A stretch of 64,000 nt of DNA, from positions 1 through 64,000 of the forward strand of contig CAZQFH010000008.1 of assembly GCA_964592595.1 (NCBI GenBank), in the 5' to 3' direction. The DNA is from UBA5536 sp964592595 (lineage in GTDB: Bacteria > Bacteroidota > Bacteroidia > Bacteroidales > F082). Below the pieces are notes generated by a model that saw nothing but the letters and a program-made list of their open reading frames with translations, did no database searches and was not told where the DNA came from. Shown here one piece after another: positions 43,174 to 52,151 of this stretch. A program made the position numbers and the translations under genes. Positions within the stretch are counted from its first letter, which is position 1; each line of letters begins with the position of its first letter.

Positions 43174-46146
43174 TTATACGGTTGTGTTTTTTACTTTGGT
43201 CAAATAGCCTACCGAGGGCAGGGTATGCAACTCTTCGAGTAAGTGATAATTGCGCTCATCTTCAAAGTATTTGGCTATCTTGCTACTCTTATCATTCAAA
43301 TTACCAAATACGATTGCCTCGGAAGGACAGGCCTGTGCGCAGGCGGGAACAACATCACCATCGCGCAGCTGTCTGTTTTCTGTTTTAGCTTCCAGTTTTT
43401 TCTCCTGAATGCGCTGAACGCAGAAAGAACATTTTTCTATCACACCTTTAGCACGAACTGTTACATCAGGATTTAAAACCATACGCCTTAAATCAGTTGT
43501 CATAAGTGCTGGATCCTTTTCATTTCCCTTCATAGCATCTGCCCCTGTATAGTCAAAAAAGTTGAATCGACGCACTTTGTAAGGACAGTTGTTGTTGCAA
43601 TAACGGGTTCCGATACAGCGGTTATAAGCCATTTGGTTCAATCCCTCGTTACTGTGCGTAGTTGCGGCAACCGGACAAACATTTTCACAAGGAGCATTAT
43701 CACAATGCTGACAGGTAACAGGCTGACGTAAAACCTCAGGATCATTCTCATCACCCTTGTAATAACGGTCAATTCTAATCCAGTGCATTTCTCTGGCCAT
43801 CATCACCTGTTCTTTACCAACAACCGGAACATTATTTTCGGCTGAACAGGCCACTACGCAGGCATTACAGCCTGTACAACTATTAAGATCAACGGCCATT
43901 CCCCAATGGAATCCATCATATTGATGCTTAGGATAAAGTGTTTTAAGATGTTTCTTGATTTCCTCTCGAATTTCATTTCCGGAAATGGGATTTTCTTTGT
44001 AATCCGCGAGTGTAGTTTCACGCACAATCTCACGCCCTTCCATCGAATGATGGCTTTGAGTGCGAGCTACTTCATACTTACCCCCCAGTTGCTCCATCGC
44101 AACATCAGGGCGAACATATTGCAAATGCCCATTCACAAAATTAAGCTGCCCAAAAGCATTCTTTCCAACACCTGTAGCAGGAATTCCAGCTTTTTCGCGG
44201 CCATAACCCATTGCTACTGATAAGGTTTTATATTCTTGTCCGGGTTGAATTAAAACCGGCAATTCACCCATATTTCCAACATTCACGGTGTCAAAATCTT
44301 TCAATCCTAATTCACCTGCAAGCTTAGGAGAAACAGACACATAGTTATCCCAGCATGCTTTGGTAACCGGATCGGGCAGCTCCTGCAACCAGGGATTATT
44401 AGCATGTTTACCAGTACCAACAGCAACGTTGGCATAAACAACCAATGCCAGTTGATCAGCATTACCAGCTTTTACGTTTTGCTGAGCTGCTAAGGCTGAT
44501 GTGTTATCAAAAACAAAGTCATCGGCTTCTGTGCGGCCTGATTCAAAAATACCATCATGTAATTTACTGTTCCAAAAACCTGTAAACGTTAGGTTATCAG
44601 CCTGTGCAAAAAGATTATTTTCCCAATATTGCTGGATGTAGGTTCTGAAATCAAGATCGCTACCCATCCATTTCAGGAAACTCTGTTGTGCCTGACGGGT
44701 ATTAAAGATGGGACGGATTGTCGGCTGTGCGAGTGAGTAATATCCCGTTTTGATTTCTGCATCACTCCAGCTTTCCAGAAAATGATGATCAGGACAAATA
44801 AAATCAGCGAGCGGTGCTGTTTCCTCTTCAAGAACAGGCATCGCAACTTTTAGCCCTACTTTGGACAATCCGCTGACAAATTTTTCCTTTTCAGGAAAAT
44901 CATAGGCAGGATTCACATCATAAAGGAAAATCCCATCAATCGAACCAGCATTCATATCTGCTACTAATTGTTGCAGTTTTTTATCGTCGGCCTGACGGAT
45001 TTTCAAATGAACACTTGTATATATTGTATTGCCGTAACTTTGCAGCAACTGGTTGATCCCATTGATCATCAACTGTGTTTCGGGATCGTTGCTTCCGGCC
45101 ACAACAAGGGCTTTGGCTTTTTTGCTGTACAATTCCTTAGCGATAGCCTTTACATCGGCAGGGCTATCAATTTGTTTCGTACCAGATTCACCGGCAAGTT
45201 TTTGTAACTCATTAAACAATGCGGCAACAGTTTGCTTTTCCAAACCCGGATGCAATTGAATTCGCTTGTCAGCATTTGAGCCGGTAACCGACATGGCACC
45301 TTCGAGGTGGATATGGCGCGACATTTTTTTCTCACCATTTGTTAGTTTTCGGTTCTTGCTATACTGTTTCGTAAACTCAACAGGTGTTAGCCAGCTTCCA
45401 AGAAAATCAGCATCAAAGCTGACAATTACGTCAGCTTTCTCAAAATGATAAGCAGGTAAGAATGCTTTTCCAAAACTAAGCTTATTGGCTTCGCGCATTG
45501 CACTGGCCGATAGCACATCGTAGGTGATATGTTCGCCTGGATACTGTGTTAAAAATTCATTGATAACAGCTTTTGTCGAAGGACTTATCACTGTTGCTGA
45601 AAGAACCACAATTTTTCCGCCCTTATTTTTTATTGCGTTGAGTTGGCTGATAATTGCCTGATCCACTTCCTGCCAGCTGGAAGTATTTTCTCCAGCCTGA
45701 GGTTCTCTATAACGAGAATTATCGTACAAGCCTAAAACTGCGGCCTGAGTACGGGCATTGGTACCACCTTGGGTAAGTGAAGATGCCTTGTTACCTTCAA
45801 TCTTAATAGGCCGGCCATCACGAACTTTTACCACAACCGGACAATAATCTATGCCGTCAAAAAATGTTGAGGCATAATAACTTGCCTTTCCAGGGACGAT
45901 TTCTTCTGGCTGAATAAGCAGTGGAATAGCTTTACGTACAGGCTGTTCGCAGCTGCTTGCGATAGCTGCAGAGGCAACAGTAAAACCAAACAGCTTCAGG
46001 AAATCGCGTCGTGATGCGGTAGTAGACTTTTTTAACTCCTGCTGCATTTCGAAGATGAACTGTCGGTCGCCGGCAGGTTTGTTTTCTGCTTCGGGCCTGA
46101 TATCAATTTTAAGTTCTTCGAGACTTCTAAAATATTTTTGTTCCAT
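43174..46146 (-). CDS. actB: Alternative complex III subunit ActB (molybdopterin-oxidoreductase-like plus ferredoxin)
   Basis: A 990-residue periplasmic protein. The N-terminus has a Tat-variant motif SRRDFLKLFGF set about 40 residues in, followed by a Cys (IASSC) that could be lipidated. The B1 part (to about residue 700) resembles molybdopterin oxidoreductases but in characterised complexes carries no cofactor. The B2 part has four Cys clusters (CTGCNACVVAC, CQHCDNAPCENVC, CIGTRYCNNNCPY, CSFCVQRI...CAQACP) for Fe-S centres. It links ActA hemes to the membrane subunits. Confidence 0.95.
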   Translation of the reverse strand: MEQKYFRSLEELKIDIRPEAENKPAGDRQFIFEMQQELKKSTTASRRDFLKLFGFTVASAAIASSCEQPVRKAIPLLIQPEEIVPGKASYYASTFFDGIDYCPVVVKVRDGRPIKIEGNKASSLTQGGTNARTQAAVLGLYDNSRYREPQAGENTSSWQEVDQAIISQLNAIKNKGGKIVVLSATVISPSTKAVINEFLTQYPGEHITYDVLSASAMREANKLSFGKAFLPAYHFEKADVIVSFDADFLGSWLTPVEFTKQYSKNRKLTNGEKKMSRHIHLEGAMSVTGSNADKRIQLHPGLEKQTVAALFNELQKLAGESGTKQIDSPADVKAIAKELYSKKAKALVVAGSNDPETQLMINGINQLLQSYGNTIYTSVHLKIRQADDKKLQQLVADMNAGSIDGIFLYDVNPAYDFPEKEKFVSGLSKVGLKVAMPVLEEETAPLADFICPDHHFLESWSDAEIKTGYYSLAQPTIRPIFNTRQAQQSFLKWMGSDLDFRTYIQQYWENNLFAQADNLTFTGFWNSKLHDGIFESGRTEADDFVFDNTSALAAQQNVKAGNADQLALVVYANVAVGTGKHANNPWLQELPDPVTKACWDNYVSVSPKLAGELGLKDFDTVNVGNMGELPVLIQPGQEYKTLSVAMGYGREKAGIPATGVGKNAFGQLNFVNGHLQYVRPDVAMEQLGGKYEVARTQSHHSMEGREIVRETTLADYKENPISGNEIREEIKKHLKTLYPKHQYDGFHWGMAVDLNSCTGCNACVVACSAENNVPVVGKEQVMMAREMHWIRIDRYYKGDENDPEVLRQPVTCQHCDNAPCENVCPVAATTHSNEGLNQMAYNRCIGTRYCNNNCPYKVRRFNFFDYTGADAMKGNEKDPALMTTDLRRMVLNPDVTVRAKGVIEKCSFCVQRIQEKKLEAKTENRQLRDGDVVPACAQACPSEAIVFGNLNDKSSKIAKYFEDERNYHLLEELHTLPSVGYLTKVKNTTV

Positions 46147-46172
46147 ATGGGATTTCTTATCAGGTTAGTGAA

Positions 46173-47381
46173 TTAATAGTGACATTTCATGCAATCGCCA
46201 CCACCAAGCATATCGGCAGTCACTTTTTTGACTTCACCATTTTTGAACTGCTCATGCATTAATTCATATGACTTAAAGAATTCGTTATTAGCAAACTGCA
46301 CCTCGGTAGTACGATGACAATTGAGGCACCAGCCCATGCTGAGGTCTTGTACTTGCATCACGACATCCATTTTTTCTACTTCGCCATGGCATTGGGCACA
46401 ATCCAGTTTTCCAGAGTTAACATGTTGAGCATGACTAAAAAACACGTGATCTGGCAGGTTATGAACACGCACCCATTCCACTGGCTTTCCACTGTTCCAG
46501 GCTTCATAGATTTTATTGATTTCGGCAGTACCTGTAACTTTTCCTTCACGTACTTGACTATGACAATTCATACACACATTAGTAGAGGGAATACCAGCAC
46601 TTTTACTATCTTCAGCAGATGAGTGGCAATACTTACAGTCAATCTTATTTTGTGTGGCATGTATCTCATGCGAAAACCAGATAGGCTGCTCAGGTTGATA
46701 ATATTGCTGGCGACCCAGCGCTGTGGCTTCCTTATAAACCACTTCGCCAATAATACCCAGCGCAATCAGCACGAGCGTTTTATGAACGAAAGTAGCTTTG
46801 ATCACTTTTGTTACGAAGAGATCGATAATTGTAATTAGGAAAATTATCAATGTAATAATAAAGGTCGTTCCAAAATTTCGGTTGGCATCTCGTTCTATTT
46901 CTGCGAGCTTGAGTTCCTTTTCGCGTAATTGCGCAGCTCTGGCAGCATCTGCGGTGGCACCTTTATCAGCTTCAGCCTCCATCTGAGCCAAATACTCATC
47001 AGCAACCTGGCCACCATTTTCAATCAGAGCAAGAATATCAATAATTTGCTCATCTGTGAGATCATGCGGTGGCATTGGTATTTTATTGTATTTCTCAAAT
47101 AAAGCAACGGCATATTCATCTCCTGAAGCAATAACTTCCTGAGTGTTGCGAATAAAGCGAATCAGCCAGGCAGTATCCCTTCTTTGAGTGATACCAGCCA
47201 AATTCGGACCAACTAGTTTGGGGCCTTCAAGGTTGTGACAGGCCTTACATTGTTGAAAGTTCTTTAAAGCTTCAGGGGTTTGCGCTTTTATAAAATTAAA
47301 AGGCAGTAATAACAATCCCAATAAGCCTAGAACCATCATTTTTTGCAGTTTACCTTGCAAGGTAATGATTGAGTGCGTCAT
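46173..47381 (-). CDS. actA: Alternative complex III subunit ActA (multiheme cytochrome c)
   Basis: A 402-residue cytochrome with six CxxCH motifs. After a signal segment (about 14-33) comes a class I cytochrome c domain with CKACH (45-49) and a distal Met in KIPMPPHDL, then a membrane helix region (about 165-200), then the five-heme domain with CKYCH, CMNCH, CAQCH, CLNCH and a last CMKCH at the very C-terminus. Characterised ActA is pentaheme, so the N-terminal domain is an extra one fused to it. First gene of the act operon. Confidence 0.94.
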   Translation of the reverse strand: MTHSIITLQGKLQKMMVLGLLGLLLLPFNFIKAQTPEALKNFQQCKACHNLEGPKLVGPNLAGITQRRDTAWLIRFIRNTQEVIASGDEYAVALFEKYNKIPMPPHDLTDEQIIDILALIENGGQVADEYLAQMEAEADKGATADAARAAQLREKELKLAEIERDANRNFGTTFIITLIIFLITIIDLFVTKVIKATFVHKTLVLIALGIIGEVVYKEATALGRQQYYQPEQPIWFSHEIHATQNKIDCKYCHSSAEDSKSAGIPSTNVCMNCHSQVREGKVTGTAEINKIYEAWNSGKPVEWVRVHNLPDHVFFSHAQHVNSGKLDCAQCHGEVEKMDVVMQVQDLSMGWCLNCHRTTEVQFANNEFFKSYELMHEQFKNGEVKKVTADMLGGGDCMKCHY

Positions 47382-47467
47382 AATAGATTTCCTGATGGTT
47401 GTAGATTCAAAACGGTTACTTATGTTGTAATTTTGGTAAAACGCTAAGCTTTCACTTTAACGCCGTA

Positions 47468-47496
47468 CAAAATTATTAAAAAATTGATTTGATCAA
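47468..47496 (-). promoter_or_regulatory. Candidate promoter of the act operon, with an FNR-like dyad
   Basis: Minus strand: TTG (47496-47494), 18 bp, TAATTTTG (47475-47468), close to the -33/-7 consensus. The -33 region overlaps the dyad TTGAT-TTG-ATCAA (47484-47496), an FNR-type repeat with a 3-bp instead of 4-bp centre. The leader to actA would be about 80 bases. Confidence 0.4.
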
Positions 47497-47567
47497 GGAA
47501 TTTTAGTATTTCCTTACCAAAATATTTAAGTTTTTATTTCATTGCATGCCAATTTAAGTGTTAGTAA

Positions 47568-48218
47568 CTATTTCCCATTGCTATTTGTATTGGGCTCGAA
47601 AGCTTGTGTTTTTGAAATGCGATCAGCTTTAATTTCAATTTGAAGGAATATCGTATCGCTTACAATATAAGATTCATCCCCTCCCCCATAAGTTTTCGAC
47701 ATCGCAAAAATGCCCCAGTCGGTTCTGTCGATAGCAATAGTATCAGTTTGGGCTTCAAACGATTGATCGTCCCATCTGACAAATGACTTAAAGCTGATAC
47801 AAACAGGTATATCCTTAAGCGTAAGATCACCTTTTAAAATGATGCTATCTGGAGCAATTTTTTGGGTACAGCATAAATCAAAATAACTGAAAGGATATTT
47901 TTTTGCATCTAGTAATTCCTGCGACTTAATGGTATTTTCGAGCACACTTCGCATCAGATCATAATCGATATCAGAATTCCTAACGCTATCCATAGTCAGC
48001 GTAAAATTAGCTTCAACTAATTCTCCCTCAACAGCACCTACAGCTCCTAATTTAAACTTTAAAGTTCCCCAATGGTTCTCAGCCCGCCAATAGAGCAAAC
48101 TCTGATTAATATCAACCTTATATGATAAGGTGTCGGTTGAGTTTTGACCACTAACATGCTGCCATAGGATAGTTACTAAAAACAACATCAAGCCTGCTAT
48201 TTTTCTTGATTTTCTCAT
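47568..48218 (-). CDS. YceI-family periplasmic protein
   Basis: A 216-residue protein with a cleaved signal (about 1-24, VSG/QNS). The YceI beta-barrel domain follows: TLSYKVDINQSLLYWRAENHWG, RSVLENTIKSQELLDAKKYP and TDWGIFAMSK. Such proteins bind isoprenoid-type lipids; quinone-like ligands have been suggested for some. Its start overlaps the pentapeptide-repeat gene by four bases, so it belongs to the nos unit as its last gene. Its role in N2O reduction is unknown. Confidence 0.87.
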   Translation of the reverse strand: MRKSRKIAGLMLFLVTILWQHVSGQNSTDTLSYKVDINQSLLYWRAENHWGTLKFKLGAVGAVEGELVEANFTLTMDSVRNSDIDYDLMRSVLENTIKSQELLDAKKYPFSYFDLCCTQKIAPDSIILKGDLTLKDIPVCISFKSFVRWDDQSFEAQTDTIAIDRTDWGIFAMSKTYGGGDESYIVSDTIFLQIEIKADRISKTQAFEPNTNSNGK

Positions 48219-49147
48219 TCATCAGGATTTATACGAAAAACAACACCTGTAGCTTTTCCATTTTCCCCGATAAACGGCAGTAAATCCTTTGGAATATTAA
48301 TCGCATCGCTAAAATCTGTATCAACCAGTTCTGCAGCAAAAAAATCAGTACCTTTTAAATCGGCTCCAACAAAACTTGCCTCTTGCAAGTGAGCCCCTTT
48401 AAAATTTACTCCATGGAGCCTGGAATGCACAAAACTGCATGCTTCAAGTCCGGCTCCCGTAAAATCAGAATAACTATAATCGACAGAATCAAATCGAGAT
48501 CCAGCAAATACGGTTATAATAAACTTCACTTTAATGGCCTTACTGTTCGAAAAATCAGCATCTGTCAATTCTGATTCTTTCATCAGGGCATTCGAAAAAT
48601 CAGCATGTCTAAACGAAGACCGATTACCTTTTACGCCAAACATATTGGATCCTCTGAAATCGGAAGAATCAAGCAGTGCTTCGTTCATCGCGGTGCGAAA
48701 AAGAACCGCCTGAGCAAAATTGCAATGCCGCATTGTTGTATTGTTGAATGATGACCACCTCAGATCTGCAAGCCGAAAATCAGCATAAGAAAAATTACTT
48801 CCATTGGCTATTGCAGTTCTGAAACTTACTCCCCTAAAATCACCATACCTTACAGACACATTTTGCCACTGCACCCCATCCAAATTATTGAAACGAAAAT
48901 CATCAAAATCTTGTGGAACAGCCTCAAAACCCTTAAACCGCTTTTGATTGGAAGGAAGTAGCATTTCCTCATTAATCAATTTGATCCGATAGTCTGGTGT
49001 GGTTGAAGTTGGCAATGGCAACAAAGTAGTGGTGTCAACGGCTTTCGCAAACAACTCCTGATGTATATCGTAGCGAGAATGGCTGCTGCAAGCCGTAATC
49101 AAAGCAGCAATAGCCAAAACAGCAAAAAATCCGCTCCATTTTATCAT
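48215..49147 (-). CDS. Pentapeptide-repeat lipoprotein
   Basis: A 310-residue protein with lipobox ITAC (Cys20), then about 60 residues without repeats, then a right-handed quadrilateral beta helix of pentapeptides (A/F-D/N-L/F pattern: DFRGVSF, NFSYADFRLADL, DFRGSNMFG, DFSNALMKESELTDADFSN, HLQEASFVGADLKGTDFF). Likely an envelope scaffold. Four-base overlaps with nosY upstream and yceI downstream indicate translational coupling. I know of no such lipoprotein in standard nos clusters. Confidence 0.88.
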   Translation of the reverse strand: MIKWSGFFAVLAIAALITACSSHSRYDIHQELFAKAVDTTTLLPLPTSTTPDYRIKLINEEMLLPSNQKRFKGFEAVPQDFDDFRFNNLDGVQWQNVSVRYGDFRGVSFRTAIANGSNFSYADFRLADLRWSSFNNTTMRHCNFAQAVLFRTAMNEALLDSSDFRGSNMFGVKGNRSSFRHADFSNALMKESELTDADFSNSKAIKVKFIITVFAGSRFDSVDYSYSDFTGAGLEACSFVHSRLHGVNFKGAHLQEASFVGADLKGTDFFAAELVDTDFSDAINIPKDLLPFIGENGKATGVVFRINPDE

Positions 49148-49992
49148 ATGATATCCCTTGTTTTAAAAAAATAACTTCCAAACCAGCCAAACAATCCGCC
49201 CAAAGCGATAGGATAAGCAATGGCAAAAACAATAAACCACCCCCTGCTCACTGTATCCAGGATAAAGTATGAGGCAGCTCCCATAACAGTCAACTCCGGA
49301 TCAAACAATACCAAAACTGCTGTACGAAAAACCTGAAGTGGATTAATCATACCAAAACCAATCACCGTTCCCGCATCAAGGCGCAGCTTCAAAAGCAATC
49401 CCATCAGGATGAGATCCAGAAAAGCCACCAACAGCAGCCAAAGGATAAAAGCTGTGCTTATCGCCAAATCTTGCGAATGCGAAACCGCTGAAATAAACAT
49501 GCTGATGCCCAAAAAACAAAATATCATAGCAGCCAGTAAAGCACTGTAAAGCATAAACAAATCCCAGGGCACATCCAGTTTGGTGAAACTACCCCAAACC
49601 GCAGCGCCAAGCAAAGCCATAAAAACCGGAATGTAAGTCACCAGAAACTTGGCACTGAACTTGCCCCAAAAATAGCCCGAAAAGGAAACCGGAAGCGAAA
49701 GCATGTATTCCATTACATTCGATTCGCGATCGCCCACTACCGAACGAACAGTTGTAATGAGCACATAAATAGGCAAAATAACCATACTCACCTGCATAAA
49801 TGTAACCATCAGCCGACTCAATCCCACAAATCCAATGATTTGAGATTCAGTAATTCCGGTAGAAAACATCACCGCCACAAAACCACCAAAGAGAACACTA
49901 TATGTCCAAAACCACTTTGAGCGTAAGTTTTGCCGGATATCTGCATTCATGATTTGTATGAGGCTGGAATGTGTAAATAGATTGCGTTGCAT
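49144..49992 (-). CDS. nosY: NosY ABC permease
   Basis: A 282-residue membrane protein with six helices, the ABC2_membrane type. NosY forms with NosF a transporter that works with NosD in building the CuZ cluster. Typical ABC-2 features: YVLITTVRSVVGDRESNVMEYMLSLPVSFSGYFWGKF near the first periplasmic or cytosolic loop. It overlaps the pentapeptide gene by four bases; nosL lies upstream. Confidence 0.9.
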   Translation of the reverse strand: MQRNLFTHSSLIQIMNADIRQNLRSKWFWTYSVLFGGFVAVMFSTGITESQIIGFVGLSRLMVTFMQVSMVILPIYVLITTVRSVVGDRESNVMEYMLSLPVSFSGYFWGKFSAKFLVTYIPVFMALLGAAVWGSFTKLDVPWDLFMLYSALLAAMIFCFLGISMFISAVSHSQDLAISTAFILWLLLVAFLDLILMGLLLKLRLDAGTVIGFGMINPLQVFRTAVLVLFDPELTVMGAASYFILDTVSRGWFIVFAIAYPIALGGLFGWFGSYFFKTRDII

Positions 49993-50033
49993 AATTTGCA
50001 GTTTTTGACTTTTTAAAAAAGCTTGTCTCTTAA

Positions 50034-50504
50034 TTAATCGTGGTGAAGCATTTTTTTCTTTTTCAAGAAATCCTCCCGCATGCTAATGCCATCACGAATG
50101 CGCTGAGTAGTTGTCTCAAAATCAAAAGATGTATCAGATTTTTGCTTGTGAGCTGCATAGCCATATCCCATTGGCGTTGCAATACCATAGGAATACCAAG
50201 CTTCTTCCACCCTGATCCATTCTCCGGTTTCGACGTCTGCGATATAGGAAACCGCTTCATCCCCACCATACTTTTCCCAATCCGGGCTATCCATATATTG
50301 AATCAGACATCCCAAATCGTCGTACCATAAAACCTCATTACGCATATTGATTGATTGTGCCGAAAACGTGGCATCGGCCAATCCCATCAAGCAGTTGATA
50401 CAAATATCACGGTCGAAATTAATCTCTCTCGGACTTTGATCTGCTTTGCGAACACACATTGAAAACGCAAAAACTGCTGTCATTAAAATCAATATTTTTT
50501 TCAT
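50034..50504 (-). CDS. nosL: NosL-like copper chaperone lipoprotein
   Basis: A 156-residue protein; the signal ends at Cys17 (AFSMC, a weak lipobox). The copper motif C-x-x-C-x-M is DICINCLM (Cys35, Cys38, Met40), followed by the NosL-like VLWYDDLGCLIQYM and WIRVEEAWYSYG segments. NosL delivers Cu(I) to NosD for CuZ assembly. It lies between nosF and nosY; the C-terminus is Lys/Asp-rich. Its retention argues that a CuZ site is still built. Confidence 0.9.
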   Translation of the reverse strand: MKKILILMTAVFAFSMCVRKADQSPREINFDRDICINCLMGLADATFSAQSINMRNEVLWYDDLGCLIQYMDSPDWEKYGGDEAVSYIADVETGEWIRVEEAWYSYGIATPMGYGYAAHKQKSDTSFDFETTTQRIRDGISMREDFLKKKKMLHHD

Positions 50505-50510
50505 AATTTC

Positions 50511-51182
50511 TTAATTATCAGTTACTAATTTATCTAATACTATTTTACCCAAATCCATTTCTATCACCCGATTCACGAGATCCTTTATCTCGTCCATACG
50601 GTGACTGCTTAGAATCATCAAAGTATCCTTACTGTATTCTTTTAACTGTGAAAACAGAATTTCACGCGCCTGCGGATCGAGGTTTGCAGAAGGCTCATCC
50701 AACAGTAAAATCTTTACTTTCCTACCCAAGGCAAAGCTAATCAGCAGTTTCTGTTTCATACCACCCGATAGCTTATAAAACGGCTTATGCAAATTTTGAT
50801 CAATCTCCAATCCAAGCTGATTGCTAATAGTTTTAAATGCAGCAGCATCTGTTTTAGTAATTCGTTCAAAAAAGTGTATCAACTCCCCCACTGTCAATTT
50901 AATTGGAGGAGGCGTTTGTGGCACGAAACCAATCTGTTGTAAAATCTCCCTGCGATCTTTTCTGGGATTAAGCCCTAAAACTTTTAACCTGCCTTCAAAA
51001 TTATATTGTCCGAGAACACAGCGTATTAATGTTGTTTTTCCGGCGCCATTCTGACCAATAAGTGCGATACGTTGATCGCTTAAAAGATCAACCGACAAAG
51101 AATCAATAACTTGTTGACGCTTGAATCTTTTCGAAAGATTCTCAATTTGGATAATGCTATTGTTGAGCTGTTTGATCATCAT
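50511..51182 (-). CDS. nosF: NosF ABC ATPase
   Basis: A 223-residue ATPase of the NosFY transporter. Walker A GQNGAGKTT, Q-loop IGFVPQTPPP, signature LSGGMKQKLLISFALG, Walker B ILLLDEPSANLDP and H-loop SSHRMDEI are present. It energises the NosDFY complex. It starts 10 bases after nosH and precedes nosL by 6. Confidence 0.92.
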   Translation of the reverse strand: MMIKQLNNSIIQIENLSKRFKRQQVIDSLSVDLLSDQRIALIGQNGAGKTTLIRCVLGQYNFEGRLKVLGLNPRKDRREILQQIGFVPQTPPPIKLTVGELIHFFERITKTDAAAFKTISNQLGLEIDQNLHKPFYKLSGGMKQKLLISFALGRKVKILLLDEPSANLDPQAREILFSQLKEYSKDTLMILSSHRMDEIKDLVNRVIEMDLGKIVLDKLVTDN

Positions 51183-51192
51183 TAAAAATTAT

Positions 51193-52140
51193 TTACAATA
51201 GAGATGAAGCACCTCTTACTGAATAGGTTAAAGCATTGCCCGGGCACACATCCACACACAAACCACAACGGGTACAATCGGAACCAACATAGTGAACATC
51301 TTGTGTAGCCGCGCCACGTTTCACAAACCACAATTCGTGGGGAACCAAACAAACCTTTTGGCATTCGAGGCAATATCCACATTTGTCGTGTTCAAATTTG
51401 ACCGCCACCGGCGAAAGTTTACCAACCAAGCTATAAGTTGCTCCAATTGGACAAACATAGCGACACCAAAACCGACGGCTTACGAAAACTTCGAAAAGGA
51501 TTATTGCAAGCACCCAAAGCAGTAAAAGACTGGGGCCGTATATCATTGCCTTTGAAATGATACCGACTACATTCAGGTTTTCAAAAACCAGGTTTTTTGT
51601 TAATACAGCCAGCAATAAAAAACCCACCAAAAAGACAAAACGTAAGCCGATATGGTAGGTTCTTTCTTTTATTTTCTTCTTCTTAACCAAATAGTTATGA
51701 ACTTTTTCGGCCCATTCGGCTAAAAAATGATATGGACACATCCAAGAACAAAAAGAGCGGCCGCCTAAAATAAGCCAGAAGATGAGAATCGTGAAAAGCC
51801 CGATCCAAAAATTCATGGTGAGCATGGCCAAATATCCGGTTGTGGACGAAATTGCCAGCAGTTGCAGTGCATTATATGGATCCATCAGGTAAAAACCGAT
51901 CAGTCGCGAACCGCTTAATGAGCCTTCTAAAACGGATAAATCAAGGTAAAAAGAGGCCACAAATAACAAATTCATAAAAAGCAAAAATGCCCAGCGAATA
52001 TTACGCATTTTATGGTTTTTCTTTTTGGAGTCGCGCCATTCTTTATAACTCAAGCCTGCCAAACTATGTGGCATTTGCTCAACTGCCTTGGGAGTGAGCG
52101 GGCTTTTTTTCTTTGCGTTGGAAAAATAATCAGATGCCAT
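51193..52140 (-). CDS. nosH: NosH/NapH-type membrane ferredoxin
   Basis: A 315-residue protein with four membrane helices, membrane-edge CP motifs (CSWMCPYHFLAEW, CRYVCPIGATYSL) and two ferredoxin-like clusters (CGYCLECQKVC, CTRCGLCVDVC). In clade II nos clusters, NosG/NosH-type proteins are thought to take electrons from menaquinol. It is a partner of the nosG gene 11 bases upstream. NosR, the clade I equivalent, is absent. Confidence 0.9.
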   Translation of the reverse strand: MASDYFSNAKKKSPLTPKAVEQMPHSLAGLSYKEWRDSKKKNHKMRNIRWAFLLFMNLLFVASFYLDLSVLEGSLSGSRLIGFYLMDPYNALQLLAISSTTGYLAMLTMNFWIGLFTILIFWLILGGRSFCSWMCPYHFLAEWAEKVHNYLVKKKKIKERTYHIGLRFVFLVGFLLLAVLTKNLVFENLNVVGIISKAMIYGPSLLLLWVLAIILFEVFVSRRFWCRYVCPIGATYSLVGKLSPVAVKFEHDKCGYCLECQKVCLVPHELWFVKRGAATQDVHYVGSDCTRCGLCVDVCPGNALTYSVRGASSLL

Positions 52141-52151
52141 GACTTTATCAA

